This document shows positions 9,166 through 17,186 of a stretch of 64,000 bases of DNA, one piece after another. Made by a program: the position numbers and the translations under genes. The stretch comes from WHSW01 sp963722175 (GTDB lineage Bacteria > Actinomycetota > Thermoleophilia > Solirubrobacterales > 70-9), in the NCBI GenBank assembly GCA_963722175.1, contig CAVRKA010000001.1:186001-250000 (forward strand). Reading direction: 5' to 3'. Position 1 is the stretch's first letter; each line of letters opens with the position of its first letter. The notes beneath the pieces are model-generated. The model was not told the DNA's origin. It searched no databases and was given only the letters and a program-made list of their open reading frames with translations.

Positions 9166-10189
9166 ATGTTGAGCCGAACGCCAGCAGCGGATCCTGAACC
9201 TGGTGGTCAGCGCCTACCTCGAGTCCGGGAAGCCGATCGGGTCGGCGGCGATCGCCGAGGATCCGGTGATCGAGTGGGGCCCCTCGACCGTGCGCGCCGA
9301 GCTCGCGGCGCTCGAGCGCCAGGGCTACCTCACCCACCCGCACACCTCGGCCGGGCGCGTACCGACCGACGCCGGCTACCGCTTCTACGCCGACGCGCTG
9401 GTCTCCGCCGAGGCGAAGCCGGGGCCGTCGAGCGGGACGATCGACCTCTCGCGAATGCGGCGTGAGGTCGAGGAGGCGCTGCGGCAGACCGCCTCGACGC
9501 TGTCGCGGATGACCGACCTGCTGGCGGTGGCGACGGCGCCGCCGCCCTCGGCGGCACGGATCCACCGCGTCGAGGCTCTGCAGCTGCAGCCCGGCACGGT
9601 GATGGTGGTCGTGATCGCCTCGAACGGGGCGGTGACGAAGCGGATGTTCAACTTCTCGCGCCCGGTCGACCCCGGCCTCGTCGAGTGGGCGTCGAGCTTC
9701 CTGAACGAGCGTCTCTCGGGGCTCGCGCTCGGCGCGCGGATGACCGGTGACCGGCTCGACGATCCCGAGCTCGGCCCCGCGGAGCGCGGCTTCCTGGCGG
9801 AGGTCGGCGACGCGTTCACCGGGCTCGAGCGCGAGGCCGAGAGCGACCTCTACGTCGAGGGCGCGGCTCGCTTGCTGTCCGCCGAGCACGCCACCGACCT
9901 CCCGCGGGCCGACTCGCTGATGCGTGCGCTGGAGCGACGCGCCGGCCTGCTCGAGATGCTGCGCTCGACGATCGACGAGCGCTCCGTGTTCATGTGGATC
10001 GGGGACGAGAACCCCGCTCCGGACCTGCGCTCGGTGAGCGTCGTCGGCGCCAACTACGGCCTCGGCTACCGCAACCTCGGCACGGTCGGCGTCGTCGGAC
10101 CGCTGCGGATGGACTACGCGACGGCGATCGCCTCCGTCCGTGAGGCCGCCGGCGAGCTCTCCCGCTTCTTCGAGTCCGTATACGAGTAG
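9166..10189 (+). CDS. hrcA: Heat-inducible transcription repressor HrcA, one extra base near the start
   Basis: HrcA represses chaperone operons. From ATG 9166 the first codons are shifted: removing one C near 9173-9174 gives MLSERQQRILNLVVSAYLESGKPIGSAAIAED, the standard winged-helix start, which then runs in the open frame to the stop at 10187-10189. The span of 1024 nt is one base too long. The body has GPSTVRAELAALERQGYLTHPHTSAGRVPTDAGYR (DNA-binding domain) and a C-terminal GAF-like domain ending SVVGANYGLGYRNLGTVGVVGPLRMDYATAIASV, typical of the family. An intact but shorter product could start only at an internal codon. dnaJ follows with no gap, the usual hrcA-dnaJ order. No CIRCE operator is visible in front. 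Confidence 0.92.
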
Positions 10190-11260
10190 ATGCCGCGCGA
10201 CTACTACGAGGTTCTGGGCGTCGAACGCGACGCGGGCGAGACGGAGATCAAGAAGGCGTTTCGCACCCTCGCCCGTGAGCTTCACCCCGACGTCAATCGC
10301 CACGACCCCGAGGCGGAGGGGAAGTTCAAGGAGGCCGCCGAGGCCTATGAGGTGCTCGGCGACCCCGAGCGGCGGCGGACCTATGACAGGTTCGGCCACG
10401 AGGGGCTGCGCAGCGGCGGCTGGGCGCCGCATGCGACCGGGGGGATCGAGGACATCCTCTCGGCGCTGTTCGGCGCCGGCGAGTCGCCGTTCGCGGACAT
10501 CTTCGGCGGCGGTCGCCGAGCGGGCCCGGCATCGGGCGCCGACATCGCCGTCGCGGTGGAGATCACGTTCGCCGAGGTCGTCACCGGCGCCCAAAGGGAG
10601 GTCGCGTTCGAGTCCGTCTCGGCCTGCGAGCGCTGCCACGGCAACGGCGCCGAGCCCGGAACGCCCATCAACACCTGCGAGACCTGCGGCGGTGCCGGCC
10701 AGGTCCGGCAGGTCCGCCGGACGGCGTTCGGCCAGCTCGTGCAGACCGGCATCTGCCCGACCTGCCGGGGTGAGGGCAAGGTCCCCGAGCAGCCCTGCTC
10801 GCGATGCGACGGGGCCGGGCGCGAGGCCCGCGAGCGCACCTGGGATGTCGAGATCCCGGCCGGGATCGACTCGGGGCAGCGGATCAGGATCGCCGGGGCG
10901 GGTCACGCGGGCGAGCCCGGCGGCCGGCCCGGCGACCTCTACGTCACGGTCCAGGTCGCCGAGGACGAGCGCTTCGAGCGCCGCGGCGAGGACCTGATCT
11001 CGGTCATCAAGGTGCCCGCGACGCTGGCGATGGTCGGCGGCAAGCTCACGGTGCCGACGCTCGAGGGGGAGCGCGAGGTGAAGATCCCCGCCGGAGCCCA
11101 GCCCGGGCACTCCGAGCGACTCAAGGGGCTCGGGTTCCCGTCGCTTCGCAACGGCAGGCGCGGCTCCCAGTACGTGCTGGTCGACGTCGTGATCCCGCAG
11201 CAAGCTGTCCCGGCGCAGCGCGACCTCGCCAACCAGCTCCACCAGTCGCTGAACGAGTGA
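10190..11260 (+). CDS. dnaJ: Chaperone DnaJ
   Basis: 356 residues, near the usual length. J domain at 1-70 (RDYYEVLGVERDAGETEIKKAFR with HPD at ELHPDVN), then a Gly/Phe-rich stretch (ALFGAGESPFADIFGGG), four zinc-binding CxxCxGxG-type repeats (CERCHGNG, CETCGGAG, CPTCRGEG, CSRCDGAG) and the C-terminal substrate-binding beta domains. Stimulates DnaK ATPase and holds unfolded proteins. The ATG directly follows the hrcA stop and the last 4 nt overlap the prmA start, so hrcA-dnaJ-prmA is one operon. Confidence 0.97.
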   Translation: MPRDYYEVLGVERDAGETEIKKAFRTLARELHPDVNRHDPEAEGKFKEAAEAYEVLGDPERRRTYDRFGHEGLRSGGWAPHATGGIEDILSALFGAGESPFADIFGGGRRAGPASGADIAVAVEITFAEVVTGAQREVAFESVSACERCHGNGAEPGTPINTCETCGGAGQVRQVRRTAFGQLVQTGICPTCRGEGKVPEQPCSRCDGAGREARERTWDVEIPAGIDSGQRIRIAGAGHAGEPGGRPGDLYVTVQVAEDERFERRGEDLISVIKVPATLAMVGGKLTVPTLEGEREVKIPAGAQPGHSERLKGLGFPSLRNGRRGSQYVLVDVVIPQQAVPAQRDLANQLHQSLNE

Positions 11261-12102
11261 TCCGGCTGGCGGTCCGCTGCCGGCCGGAGCTCGCCGAGCG
11301 GGTGCTCGCCGATCTCCTGGAGCTGGCGCCGGGCGGCGTGGAGGAGGAACGCGGCGCCGAGTGGGTGGAGTACGCGATCTACGGGCCTTCCGGCGAGATT
11401 CCCGCGCTCCCCGACCTCGAAGCCGCCGCAGGCGACGGGCTGGTCGAGATCACGTCCACCGAGATCCCCGACGACTGGGCCGACCGCTGGCGGGACTTCC
11501 ACGAACCGGTCGTGGTCGGCGCCGGGCGGATCGTCGTGCGTCCGTCGTGGGAGGAAGCCGCCGGGAGCGGGGCGGAGGTCGATCTGATGATCGACCCTGG
11601 CCAGGCGTTCGGGACTGGCGCCCACGCGACGACGAAGCTCTGTCTCGAATTCCTGCTGGAGCTGGCTGACGCGGGCGAGGCCACGGGTCGCCTCGTTGAC
11701 CTCGGAACCGGGTCCGGCGTGCTGGCGATCGCGGCCGCAAAGCTCGGCTGGGACCCCGTGATCGGCGTCGACAGCGAGGTGGCCGCGATCGAGGCGGCGG
11801 CCGAGAACGCCGCCTCGAACGGCGTCGAGCTCGCGGTCGAGCGAGTCAACCTGCGCGAGACGCCGCCGCCGGCCGCGCCGACGCTGGTCGCCAACCTGAC
11901 CGCGCCCCTGCTCGAGGCCGTCGCGTCGCGGCTCGGTACGCCGCCGTGCGTCCTCGTCTGCTCCGGGCTGCTCGTGAGCGAGGTCGAGCGTGTGCGCGCG
12001 GCACTCGCGGCCGCTGGGCTCCATGCGGTGTCGGAGCGTTCCGACGGCGACTGGGCGGCGTTGCTCTGCCGTAGCTCGGAATCCGACCCCGGGGCGGTCT
12101 AG
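11257..12102 (+). CDS. prmA: Ribosomal protein L11 methyltransferase PrmA
   Basis: 281 residues from GTG 11257, which overlaps the dnaJ stop by 4 nt (GTGA). The N-terminal alpha/beta substrate domain is followed by the diagnostic LMIDPGQAFGTGAHATTKLCL and the SAM-binding VDLGTGSGVLAIAAAKLG, then VANLTAPLLEAV at the position of the catalytic motif. PrmA methylates lysines of ribosomal protein L11. The hrcA-dnaJ-prmA order is common in Gram-positive bacteria and supports the call. Confidence 0.93.
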   Translation: MIRLAVRCRPELAERVLADLLELAPGGVEEERGAEWVEYAIYGPSGEIPALPDLEAAAGDGLVEITSTEIPDDWADRWRDFHEPVVVGAGRIVVRPSWEEAAGSGAEVDLMIDPGQAFGTGAHATTKLCLEFLLELADAGEATGRLVDLGTGSGVLAIAAAKLGWDPVIGVDSEVAAIEAAAENAASNGVELAVERVNLRETPPPAAPTLVANLTAPLLEAVASRLGTPPCVLVCSGLLVSEVERVRAALAAAGLHAVSERSDGDWAALLCRSSESDPGAV

Positions 12103-12105
12103 GCT
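12100..12105 (+). promoter_or_regulatory. -10 box for leaderless transcript of the DUF2269-like gene
   Basis: TAGGCT, whose first three bases are the prmA stop codon, lies 6 nt before the ATG at 12112. Confidence 0.45.
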
Positions 12106-12111
12106 CCGCCT

Positions 12112-12612
12112 ATGAACACGATCGCCGTGACCTTCACCGATGTTGTTGTGTGGCTCCACATCAGCGCGGTGGTGCTCGCCTTCGGACCCACGTTCGCGTT
12201 CGGGATCTACATCGCGCTCGCGCAGCGGAAGTACCCGCGCGCGATCCCCGCGGTGGTCGAGTCCCAGATCATGATCTCGCGCTCGTTCGTCACGATCGGC
12301 GGCATCCTGATCTTCATCACCGGCATGTACCTCGCGGCGAAGGATCCCTGGGAGTTCAGCGACTTCTTCGTGATCTGGGGCCTGCTCGCGATCATCGTCC
12401 TGCTCGGGCTCGCGCACGGCTTCTTCATCCCCAACGACACCCGCGCGCTGCGCGCCGCGAAGCGAGACATCGACGCCGCCGGGCCGACCGGCGACGTCGA
12501 GCTCGGCCGCGAGTTCAACGAGTTCTCCGGCCGCAGCGCCCGGATGGGCCCGATCGCCGGCCTGCTCGTGATCCTGACGATCTACGTGATGGCCGCGAAG
12601 CCGTTCCTCTAG
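12112..12612 (+). CDS. Four-span membrane protein, DUF2269-like
   Basis: 166 residues with four hydrophobic segments (about 8-32, 60-80, 86-108 and 142-163). VVWLHISAVVLAFGPTFAFGIY with an early His and Pro, and a later MISRSFVTIGGILIFITGMYLA, recall the DUF2269 group of small actinobacterial integral membrane proteins, some of which are suspected to bind haem or quinone. That likeness is from memory of the pattern and not tested. The gene stands alone after prmA and converges on the serine-repeat gene. Confidence 0.7.
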   Translation: MNTIAVTFTDVVVWLHISAVVLAFGPTFAFGIYIALAQRKYPRAIPAVVESQIMISRSFVTIGGILIFITGMYLAAKDPWEFSDFFVIWGLLAIIVLLGLAHGFFIPNDTRALRAAKRDIDAAGPTGDVELGREFNEFSGRSARMGPIAGLLVILTIYVMAAKPFL

Positions 12613-12628
12613 GGGGTTCGGCCCCGCG

Positions 12629-12952
12629 TCAGACGCGCCGCGCGATCGCGATCGCGGCGATGACCAGAGTGGCGGCGGCGAGCAGGCCGGCGACCGGGCG
12701 CTGCTCACCCATCACCGCGCCCCTGCCCCCGTCCGACATCACCGATGAGCGCGATCGGAACGAGAACGCCGAGCCGATCGACGCCGCCGAGGCGACGGAG
12801 AACGCCGAGGCGACGGAGCCGAGCGAGCCGATCGACAGCGCCGAGCCGACCGAGGCGATCGAGAGCACCGAGTCCTTCGAGCCGATCGAGAGCAGCGAGC
12901 CCTCCGACCAGAGGGAGAGCGTGGAACCGTCGTCCTGGGCGCGATCGCTCAC
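12629..12952 (-). CDS. Membrane-anchored protein with serine-every-third-residue repeat
   Basis: 107 residues starting at GTG 12952. From residue 10 to 73 serine occurs at every third position, 22 times without a break, and the other places alternate so that hexads of the form x-S-I/V-G/A-S-x dominate (LSIGSx, FSVASA, ASIGSA). This recalls six-residue turns of left-handed beta-helices. A single hydrophobic helix at 88-104 ends in basic residues (IAIARRV), so the protein is probably tail-anchored. No charge pattern of an enzyme is seen. The gene is divergent from murI, start to start 27 bp apart. I do not know a named family. The opposite strand also has an open, repetitive frame, but only this one has a start codon at the right place and an anchor. 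Confidence 0.6.
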   Translation of the reverse strand: MSDRAQDDGSTLSLWSEGSLLSIGSKDSVLSIASVGSALSIGSLGSVASAFSVASAASIGSAFSFRSRSSVMSDGGRGAVMGEQRPVAGLLAAATLVIAAIAIARRV

Positions 12953-12973
12953 CGGCTCAGTCTCTCAGCCGGA
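12953..12973. repeat. Inverted repeat between the serine-repeat gene and murI
   Basis: CCGGCT and AGCCGG form a 6-bp inverted repeat around 9 nt in the short divergent intergenic region. It may be an operator; no regulator is known. Confidence 0.35.
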
Positions 12974-12979
12974 ACAATC

Positions 12980-13810
12980 ATGCGCATGAGCACCGACGGC
13001 CCCGACCCCTCGCTGCCGATCGCCTTCTTCGACTCCGGCGTCGGCGGGCTCACCGTGCTGCACGAATGCCTGGTCTCGCTGCCTGAGGAGGACTACGTCT
13101 ACCTGGGCGACGACGCGCGGTTTCCCTACGGAGCGAAGACCGACGCGGAGTTGCGCGAGTGCGCCGAGCGCAACACGACCTACCTGCTCGACCGCGGCGC
13201 GAAGCTGGTCGTGATCGCCTGCAACTCGGCCGCCTCGGCGGGGCTCGAGGCGGCGCGAGCGATCGCCGCCGAGCGCGGGGTGGACGTGGTCGCCGTGATC
13301 GAGCCGGAGGCCGAGATCGCCGCCGCGATCACCGAGTCCGGGCGGGTCGGCGTCCTGGCGACGCCGGCGACGGTCGCCGGCGGCGCCTACCTGCGGGCGC
13401 TCGGCACTCAGCACCGCGAGCTCACGGTCACCCAGGTGGCGGCGCCCGACCTCGCGGCGATCATCCAGCGCGGCTTCCCGTTCTCCGAGGATGTGGTCGA
13501 GACCGTCCGCTCGTACTGCGCGCCGCTGAAGCGCGCCGAGGTCGACACCGTGGTCCTCGGCTGCACCCACTATCCGCTCGTCCGCCCGATGCTGCAGCGC
13601 TTCCTCGGTCGCGAGGTGCGGCTGGTGACCGCCGGCCATGCGCTCGCCGCGACGGCGCAGCGGATCCTCGAGTCGCGCCGGCTGGAGGCCGCGGGCGACG
13701 GCGAGGGCACCTACCGGTTCGTCTGCACCGGGGACCCGGACTCGTTCCGCGAGCTCGGCACCCGCTTCCTGCAGCTGCCTCTGGGCGCGGTCGAGCGCGT
13801 CGATCTCTGA
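12980..13810 (+). CDS. murI: Glutamate racemase
   Basis: 276 residues. FFDSGVGGLTVL is the N-terminal signature, IACNSAAS and LGCTHYPL carry the two catalytic cysteines, and the D-x-x-G pocket is in place. Makes D-glutamate for peptidoglycan. Two in-frame ATGs exist (12980 and 12986). AACAAT at 12973-12978 is 7 nt from the second, so 12986 may be the real start of a leaderless message. The product links functionally to murJ upstream, though not in one operon. Confidence 0.95.
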   Translation: MRMSTDGPDPSLPIAFFDSGVGGLTVLHECLVSLPEEDYVYLGDDARFPYGAKTDAELRECAERNTTYLLDRGAKLVVIACNSAASAGLEAARAIAAERGVDVVAVIEPEAEIAAAITESGRVGVLATPATVAGGAYLRALGTQHRELTVTQVAAPDLAAIIQRGFPFSEDVVETVRSYCAPLKRAEVDTVVLGCTHYPLVRPMLQRFLGREVRLVTAGHALAATAQRILESRRLEAAGDGEGTYRFVCTGDPDSFRELGTRFLQLPLGAVERVDL

Positions 13811-13819
13811 GCCCGCAAG

Positions 13820-13825
13820 TACCCT
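13820..13825 (+). promoter_or_regulatory. -10 box for leaderless yqeY-like transcript
   Basis: TACCCT lies exactly 7 nt before the ATG at 13833, 12 nt after the murI stop; no ribosome binding site. Confidence 0.6.
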
Positions 13826-13832
13826 TTGGGCG

Positions 13833-14270
13833 ATGGCCGAGACGATTCTCGAACGTGTCCAGAGTGACACCCGCGAGGCGATGAAGGCCGGCGAGCGCGA
13901 GCGCGTCGGCGCCCTTCGCCTGGTCACGGACGCCCTGCAGAAGGACGCCAAGGAGGGCGGCGACGACGAGGTCGCGGTCCTGCGGCGCGAGCGCAAGCGG
14001 CGGCTCGAGGCGGCCGAGGCCTACCGCGAGGGCGGCAGCGGCGACCGCGCCGAGGCCGAGGAGGCCGAGGCGCGCGAGATCGAGCGCTACCTGCCGGCCG
14101 AGATGGCCGACGACGACCTCGCGACCCTCGTCGACGAGGCGATCTCCGAGTCGGGCGCCGAGTCGCCCGCCGACATGGGAAAGGTCATGGGTTCGCTGAT
14201 GCCGAAGGTCGGCGGCCGCGCTGACGGCAAGCGGGTCAGCGCGATGGTCAAAGACAGGCTGGCCGCCTAG
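13833..14270 (+). CDS. GatB/YqeY-domain protein
   Basis: 145 residues matching the stand-alone YqeY family: MAETILERVQSDTREAMKAGERERVGALRLV, an Arg/Glu-rich middle, and the C-terminal DMGKVMGSLMPKVGGRADGKRVSAMVK that resembles the tRNA-binding tail domain of GatB. The frame is open upstream of 13833 but the family begins here. Its cellular role is not settled; a link to tRNA-dependent amidation is suspected from the homology. It immediately precedes phoH-ybeY-era (2-nt gap), as yqeY often does in Gram-positive bacteria. Confidence 0.93.
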   Translation: MAETILERVQSDTREAMKAGERERVGALRLVTDALQKDAKEGGDDEVAVLRRERKRRLEAAEAYREGGSGDRAEAEEAEAREIERYLPAEMADDDLATLVDEAISESGAESPADMGKVMGSLMPKVGGRADGKRVSAMVKDRLAA

Positions 14271-14272
14271 CC

Positions 14273-15223
14273 TTGGCCCGCCGGCAGCTCACCCTCGACA
14301 ACACGATCGCGGCCGAGCTCGCGGGCTCCGAGGACACCGTCCTGCGCGAGCTCGAGGAGCGGCTCGGCTGCGATGTCTATCTGCGCGGCAACGTGCTCAC
14401 CCTCGACGGCGACGACGCCGACGTCCACAAGGCGGCGACGATGGTCGACGAGCTCGTCGGCCTGGTCGAGCGCGGCCACGACCTCGCCCCGGCGACGATC
14501 GAGACGGTGACCGGGGCGATCGCGGCGGCCGAGAAGCCGGCCGAGATCCTCGAGGACGTGATCTGGCGTCACCGGGCGACCAAGGTCGCTCCGCAGACCG
14601 TGAACCAGAAGCGCTACACGGACTCGATCCGCCGCCACACGGTCACCTTCGGAATCGGACCGGCGGGGACCGGCAAGACCTTCCTCGCGGTCGCCAGCGC
14701 CGTCGCCGCGCTCGAGGCGCGCAAGGTCAGCCGGATCATCCTCACCAGGCCCGCGGTCGAGGCCGGCGAGCGGCTCGGCTTCCTGCCCGGCGACATCCAG
14801 GCCAAGGTCGACCCCTATCTGCGCCCTCTCTTCGACGCCCTCTACGACATGCTCGACCCGGAGAAGGTGATGACCTACCTGGAGCGGGACGTGATCGAGG
14901 TCGCACCGCTGGCTTTTATGCGTGGTCGCTCGCTCAACGACTCGTTCATCATCCTCGATGAGGCCCAGAACACGAGCCCGGAGCAGATGAAGATGTTCCT
15001 GACCCGGCTCGGGTTCGGCTCGAAGATGGTCGTCACCGGCGACATCACGCAGATCGACCTGCCGCGCGACCAGCGCTCCGGGCTGGTCGTCGTCAGCGAG
15101 ATCCTCGCCGCGGTCGACGACATCGCCTTCATCCGCTTCGGCGGCGAGGACGTGGTCCGCCACCAGCTCGTGCAGCGGATCGTCGCCGCGTACGACGAGT
15201 ACTCGGAACGCGGCGAGGATTGA
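14273..15223 (+). CDS. phoH: PhoH-like ATPase
   Basis: 316 residues from TTG 14273. An N-terminal KH-like region (DVYLRGNVLTLDGDDADVHKA) is followed by the ATPase core with Walker A GPAGTGKT, Walker B FIILDEAQN and the TGDITQIDLP motif. PhoH-like proteins are RNA-associated ATPases that usually lie beside ybeY, as here; the TTGA overlap with ybeY implies coupled translation. Probably takes part in ribosome or RNA quality control together with YbeY and Era. Confidence 0.93.
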   Translation: MARRQLTLDNTIAAELAGSEDTVLRELEERLGCDVYLRGNVLTLDGDDADVHKAATMVDELVGLVERGHDLAPATIETVTGAIAAAEKPAEILEDVIWRHRATKVAPQTVNQKRYTDSIRRHTVTFGIGPAGTGKTFLAVASAVAALEARKVSRIILTRPAVEAGERLGFLPGDIQAKVDPYLRPLFDALYDMLDPEKVMTYLERDVIEVAPLAFMRGRSLNDSFIILDEAQNTSPEQMKMFLTRLGFGSKMVVTGDITQIDLPRDQRSGLVVVSEILAAVDDIAFIRFGGEDVVRHQLVQRIVAAYDEYSERGED

Positions 15224-15582
15224 CGCTCGACCTCGACGTTCCCGCTGAGCTTCGTCCCGCGGTGGAGGCGGCGCTGAGCGCGGTCGGGGTGCTGGACGGT
15301 CACCTCTCGATCGAGCTCGTCGGCGAGGAGCGGATCCGTGAGCTCAACCGTGATCACCGCGGCAACGACGAACCCACGGACGTGCTCTCGTTTCCGATCG
15401 ACGGCGCCGGCCCCGCCGCCGGGCCGCGCGAGCTCGGGGACGTCGTCATCTGTCCCGGCCACACGACCGATCTGACCGATGCGGCCGTTCACGGCGTCCT
15501 CCATCTCTGCGGGCACGACCACGAGACCGACGACGGTGAGATGCGGGCGCTGCAGTCGCGGATAATGTCGTCCCTTGGCTGA
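15220..15582 (+). CDS. ybeY: Endoribonuclease YbeY
   Basis: 120 residues from TTG 15220, overlapping the phoH stop. The zinc motif HGVLHLCGHDH is complete (three His), preceded by the family's LNRDHRGNDEPTDVLSFP. A single-strand endonuclease for 16S rRNA 3' maturation and ribosome quality control. Slightly short but within the family range. It overlaps the possible TTG start of era by 8 nt. Confidence 0.94.
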   Translation: MTLDLDVPAELRPAVEAALSAVGVLDGHLSIELVGEERIRELNRDHRGNDEPTDVLSFPIDGAGPAAGPRELGDVVICPGHTTDLTDAAVHGVLHLCGHDHETDDGEMRALQSRIMSSLG

Positions 15583-16513
15583 CCGCGACATCCCCGGACG
15601 CGAAGCGGAGGAGATGTCGCGCACTCGTTCTGGATTCGTCGGCCTCGCGGGCCGCCCGAACGTCGGCAAGTCGACGCTGGTCAACGCGATCGTCGGCGCC
15701 AAGGTGGCGATCATCTCCGACCGTCCGCAGACCACCCGCCGCGCCCTTCGGGGGGTCGCCACCGACGTCGCCGGCGGCTCCCAGCTCGTCCTGGTCGACC
15801 TCCCCGGCGTCCAGCGCCCGCGCGACGTGCTCACCGAGCGGATGCAGCACCGGGTCGAACACGAGCTCGAGGGCGCCGACGCGGTTCTCCTCGTGGTCAA
15901 CGGCGAGCAGGGGATCGGCCCGGGCGACCGCTTCATCGCCTCGCATCTGCTGAAGGCGAACCCGGACGTGCCGGTGATCTGCGCCGTCAACAAGGTCGAT
16001 CGGCTGAACAACGCGGAGACCGCCGCCGTGTTGGCGGCCGCCGCCGAGCTCGACGTCGTCGACGAGGTCTTCCCGATCTCGGCAAAGCGCGGTACGGGGA
16101 TCTCGCCGCTCGCCGCTCGTCTCGCGGAGCTGCTTCCCGAGGGCCCGTTCATGTACCCGCCCGAGGACCGCACCGACCAGCCGAGCGATGTCCACCTCGC
16201 CGAGCTGATCCGCGAGCAGGTCCTGCGCCGCACCCGCGAGGAGCTCCCGCACGCGGTCGAGGTCGCGGTCGTGGACGTGGAGGAGCGCGAGGACGGCCTG
16301 ATCGACGTCCGTGCCCAGGTCTGGGCGGAGACCGAGTCGCAGAAGGCGATCCTGATCGGCAAGGGCGGCCGGATGATCCGCGACATCGGCACCGCCGCTC
16401 GCAAGGAGCTGGAGCGCGAGCTCGGCGCCAAGGTCTTCCTCGACCTCAACGTCCGGGTCCGCGAGCAATGGCGCCGCGACGAGGGACTGTTGGACCGGCT
16501 CGGCATCGACTGA
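15575..16513 (+). CDS. era: GTPase Era
   Basis: 312 residues if begun at TTG 15575, or 299 from ATG 15614 (MSRTRSGFVGLAGRPNVGKST). The second start is where the family homology begins; the 13 extra residues are encoded by hairpin element copy 2. GTPase motifs GRPNVGKST, VDLPG and NKVD are followed by the C-terminal KH domain (ILIGKGGRMIRDIGTAARKELE). Era binds the 3' end of 16S rRNA and helps small-subunit assembly. Operon partner of phoH and ybeY. The real start depends on whether the element insertion replaced or extended the original start region. Confidence 0.95.
   Translation: MADRDIPGREAEEMSRTRSGFVGLAGRPNVGKSTLVNAIVGAKVAIISDRPQTTRRALRGVATDVAGGSQLVLVDLPGVQRPRDVLTERMQHRVEHELEGADAVLLVVNGEQGIGPGDRFIASHLLKANPDVPVICAVNKVDRLNNAETAAVLAAAAELDVVDEVFPISAKRGTGISPLAARLAELLPEGPFMYPPEDRTDQPSDVHLAELIREQVLRRTREELPHAVEVAVVDVEEREDGLIDVRAQVWAETESQKAILIGKGGRMIRDIGTAARKELERELGAKVFLDLNVRVREQWRRDEGLLDRLGID
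15584..15621 (+). repeat. GCGAAGC hairpin element, copy 2 (at the start of era)
   Basis: A 9-bp perfect outer stem (CGCGACATC at 15584-15592, GATGTCGCG at 15613-15621) encloses the 20-nt core CCCGGA-CGCGAAGCG-GAGGA. The right arm contains the ATG (15614) and first codons of era, so the left arm is an inverted copy of host coding sequence. Folding in mRNA would hide this start codon. Confidence 0.8.
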
Positions 16514-16525
16514 CCGGCCTGGCCC

Positions 16526-16531
16526 TACGAT
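16526..16531 (+). promoter_or_regulatory. -10 box for leaderless hisIE transcript
   Basis: TACGAT lies 7 nt before the ATG at 16539, just after era; no ribosome binding site. Confidence 0.6.
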
Positions 16532-16538
16532 TGCGCGC

Positions 16539-17186
16539 ATGAGCGACGCGGTCCGCTTCGACGACAACGGCCTGGTCCCGTGCGTGACCCAGGATTGGAC
16601 TACGGGTGAGGTCCTCACCCTCGCCTACATGAACGCGGAGGCCCTGCGGCTGACGCTCGAGAGCCGCGAGGTCCATTTCTTCAGCCGCTCGCGCCAGGAG
16701 CTGTGGCGAAAGGGCGAGACCTCGGGCAACGTCCTGCGGCTGCGGCAGCTGCGTTACGACTGCGACGGCGACGCGCTCGTCGCCCTTGTCGACCCGGCGG
16801 GCCCCGCGTGCCACACGGGCGAGCGCTCCTGCTTCTATCGTGACCTCGAGGGCTCGGCCGATTCCGCGGCGGACGCTGCCGCGGTCGACGGCGAGCCCGA
16901 GCCGGCCGCCTACGAGGCCTTGCCCGCGCTCGAGCGCACGCTCGCCGAGCGCGCACTGGAGCGACCCGAGGGCTCCTACACCGCCGAGTTGCTGACCGAC
17001 CCGGAGCGGATCGGGAGCAAGGTCCGCGAGGAGGCCGACGAGGTCGTCCGGGCGGCCGCCGGCGAGTCGGACGAGCGGCTCGCCGAGGAGGCCGCCGACG
17101 TCCTCTACCACCTCGAGGTCCTGATGCTCTCGCGCGGCCGGTCGCTGGCCGACGCTCTGGAGGTCCTCAATGGCCGTCGCCGCTGA
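16539..17186 (+). CDS. hisIE: Bifunctional phosphoribosyl-AMP cyclohydrolase / phosphoribosyl-ATP diphosphatase
   Basis: 215 residues. The N-terminal HisI domain (about 1-110) has VTQDWTTGEVLTLAYMN, WRKGETSGN and YDCDGDALV with the zinc Cys and CHTGERSCFYR. After a Glu/Ala/Pro linker the HisE domain (about 128-210) carries SYTAELL, KVREEADEV and EEAADVLYHLEVLM. The enzyme catalyses steps 2 and 3 of histidine synthesis. No other his gene is in the window; it lies upstream of trpE with a 17-nt overlap, so histidine and tryptophan synthesis are joined in one transcript. Confidence 0.95.
   Translation: MSDAVRFDDNGLVPCVTQDWTTGEVLTLAYMNAEALRLTLESREVHFFSRSRQELWRKGETSGNVLRLRQLRYDCDGDALVALVDPAGPACHTGERSCFYRDLEGSADSAADAAAVDGEPEPAAYEALPALERTLAERALERPEGSYTAELLTDPERIGSKVREEADEVVRAAAGESDERLAEEAADVLYHLEVLMLSRGRSLADALEVLNGRRR

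Noticed and set aside
9405..9430. GGCGAAGCC inside hrcA resembling the element's inner hairpin
   Set aside because: Neither the flanking core (CCCGCA, GAGGA) nor an outer stem is present; codons for EAKP explain it.
9140..10190. CIRCE operator for HrcA
   Set aside because: No TTAGCACTC-N9-GAGTGCTAA-like sequence was seen before hrcA or dnaJ; other chaperone promoters are outside the window.
12745..12989. Acidic repetitive plus-strand frame opposite the serine-repeat protein
   Set aside because: It continues out of the DUF2269-like gene region in a shadow frame, without a start site, and lacks the membrane anchor seen on the minus strand.
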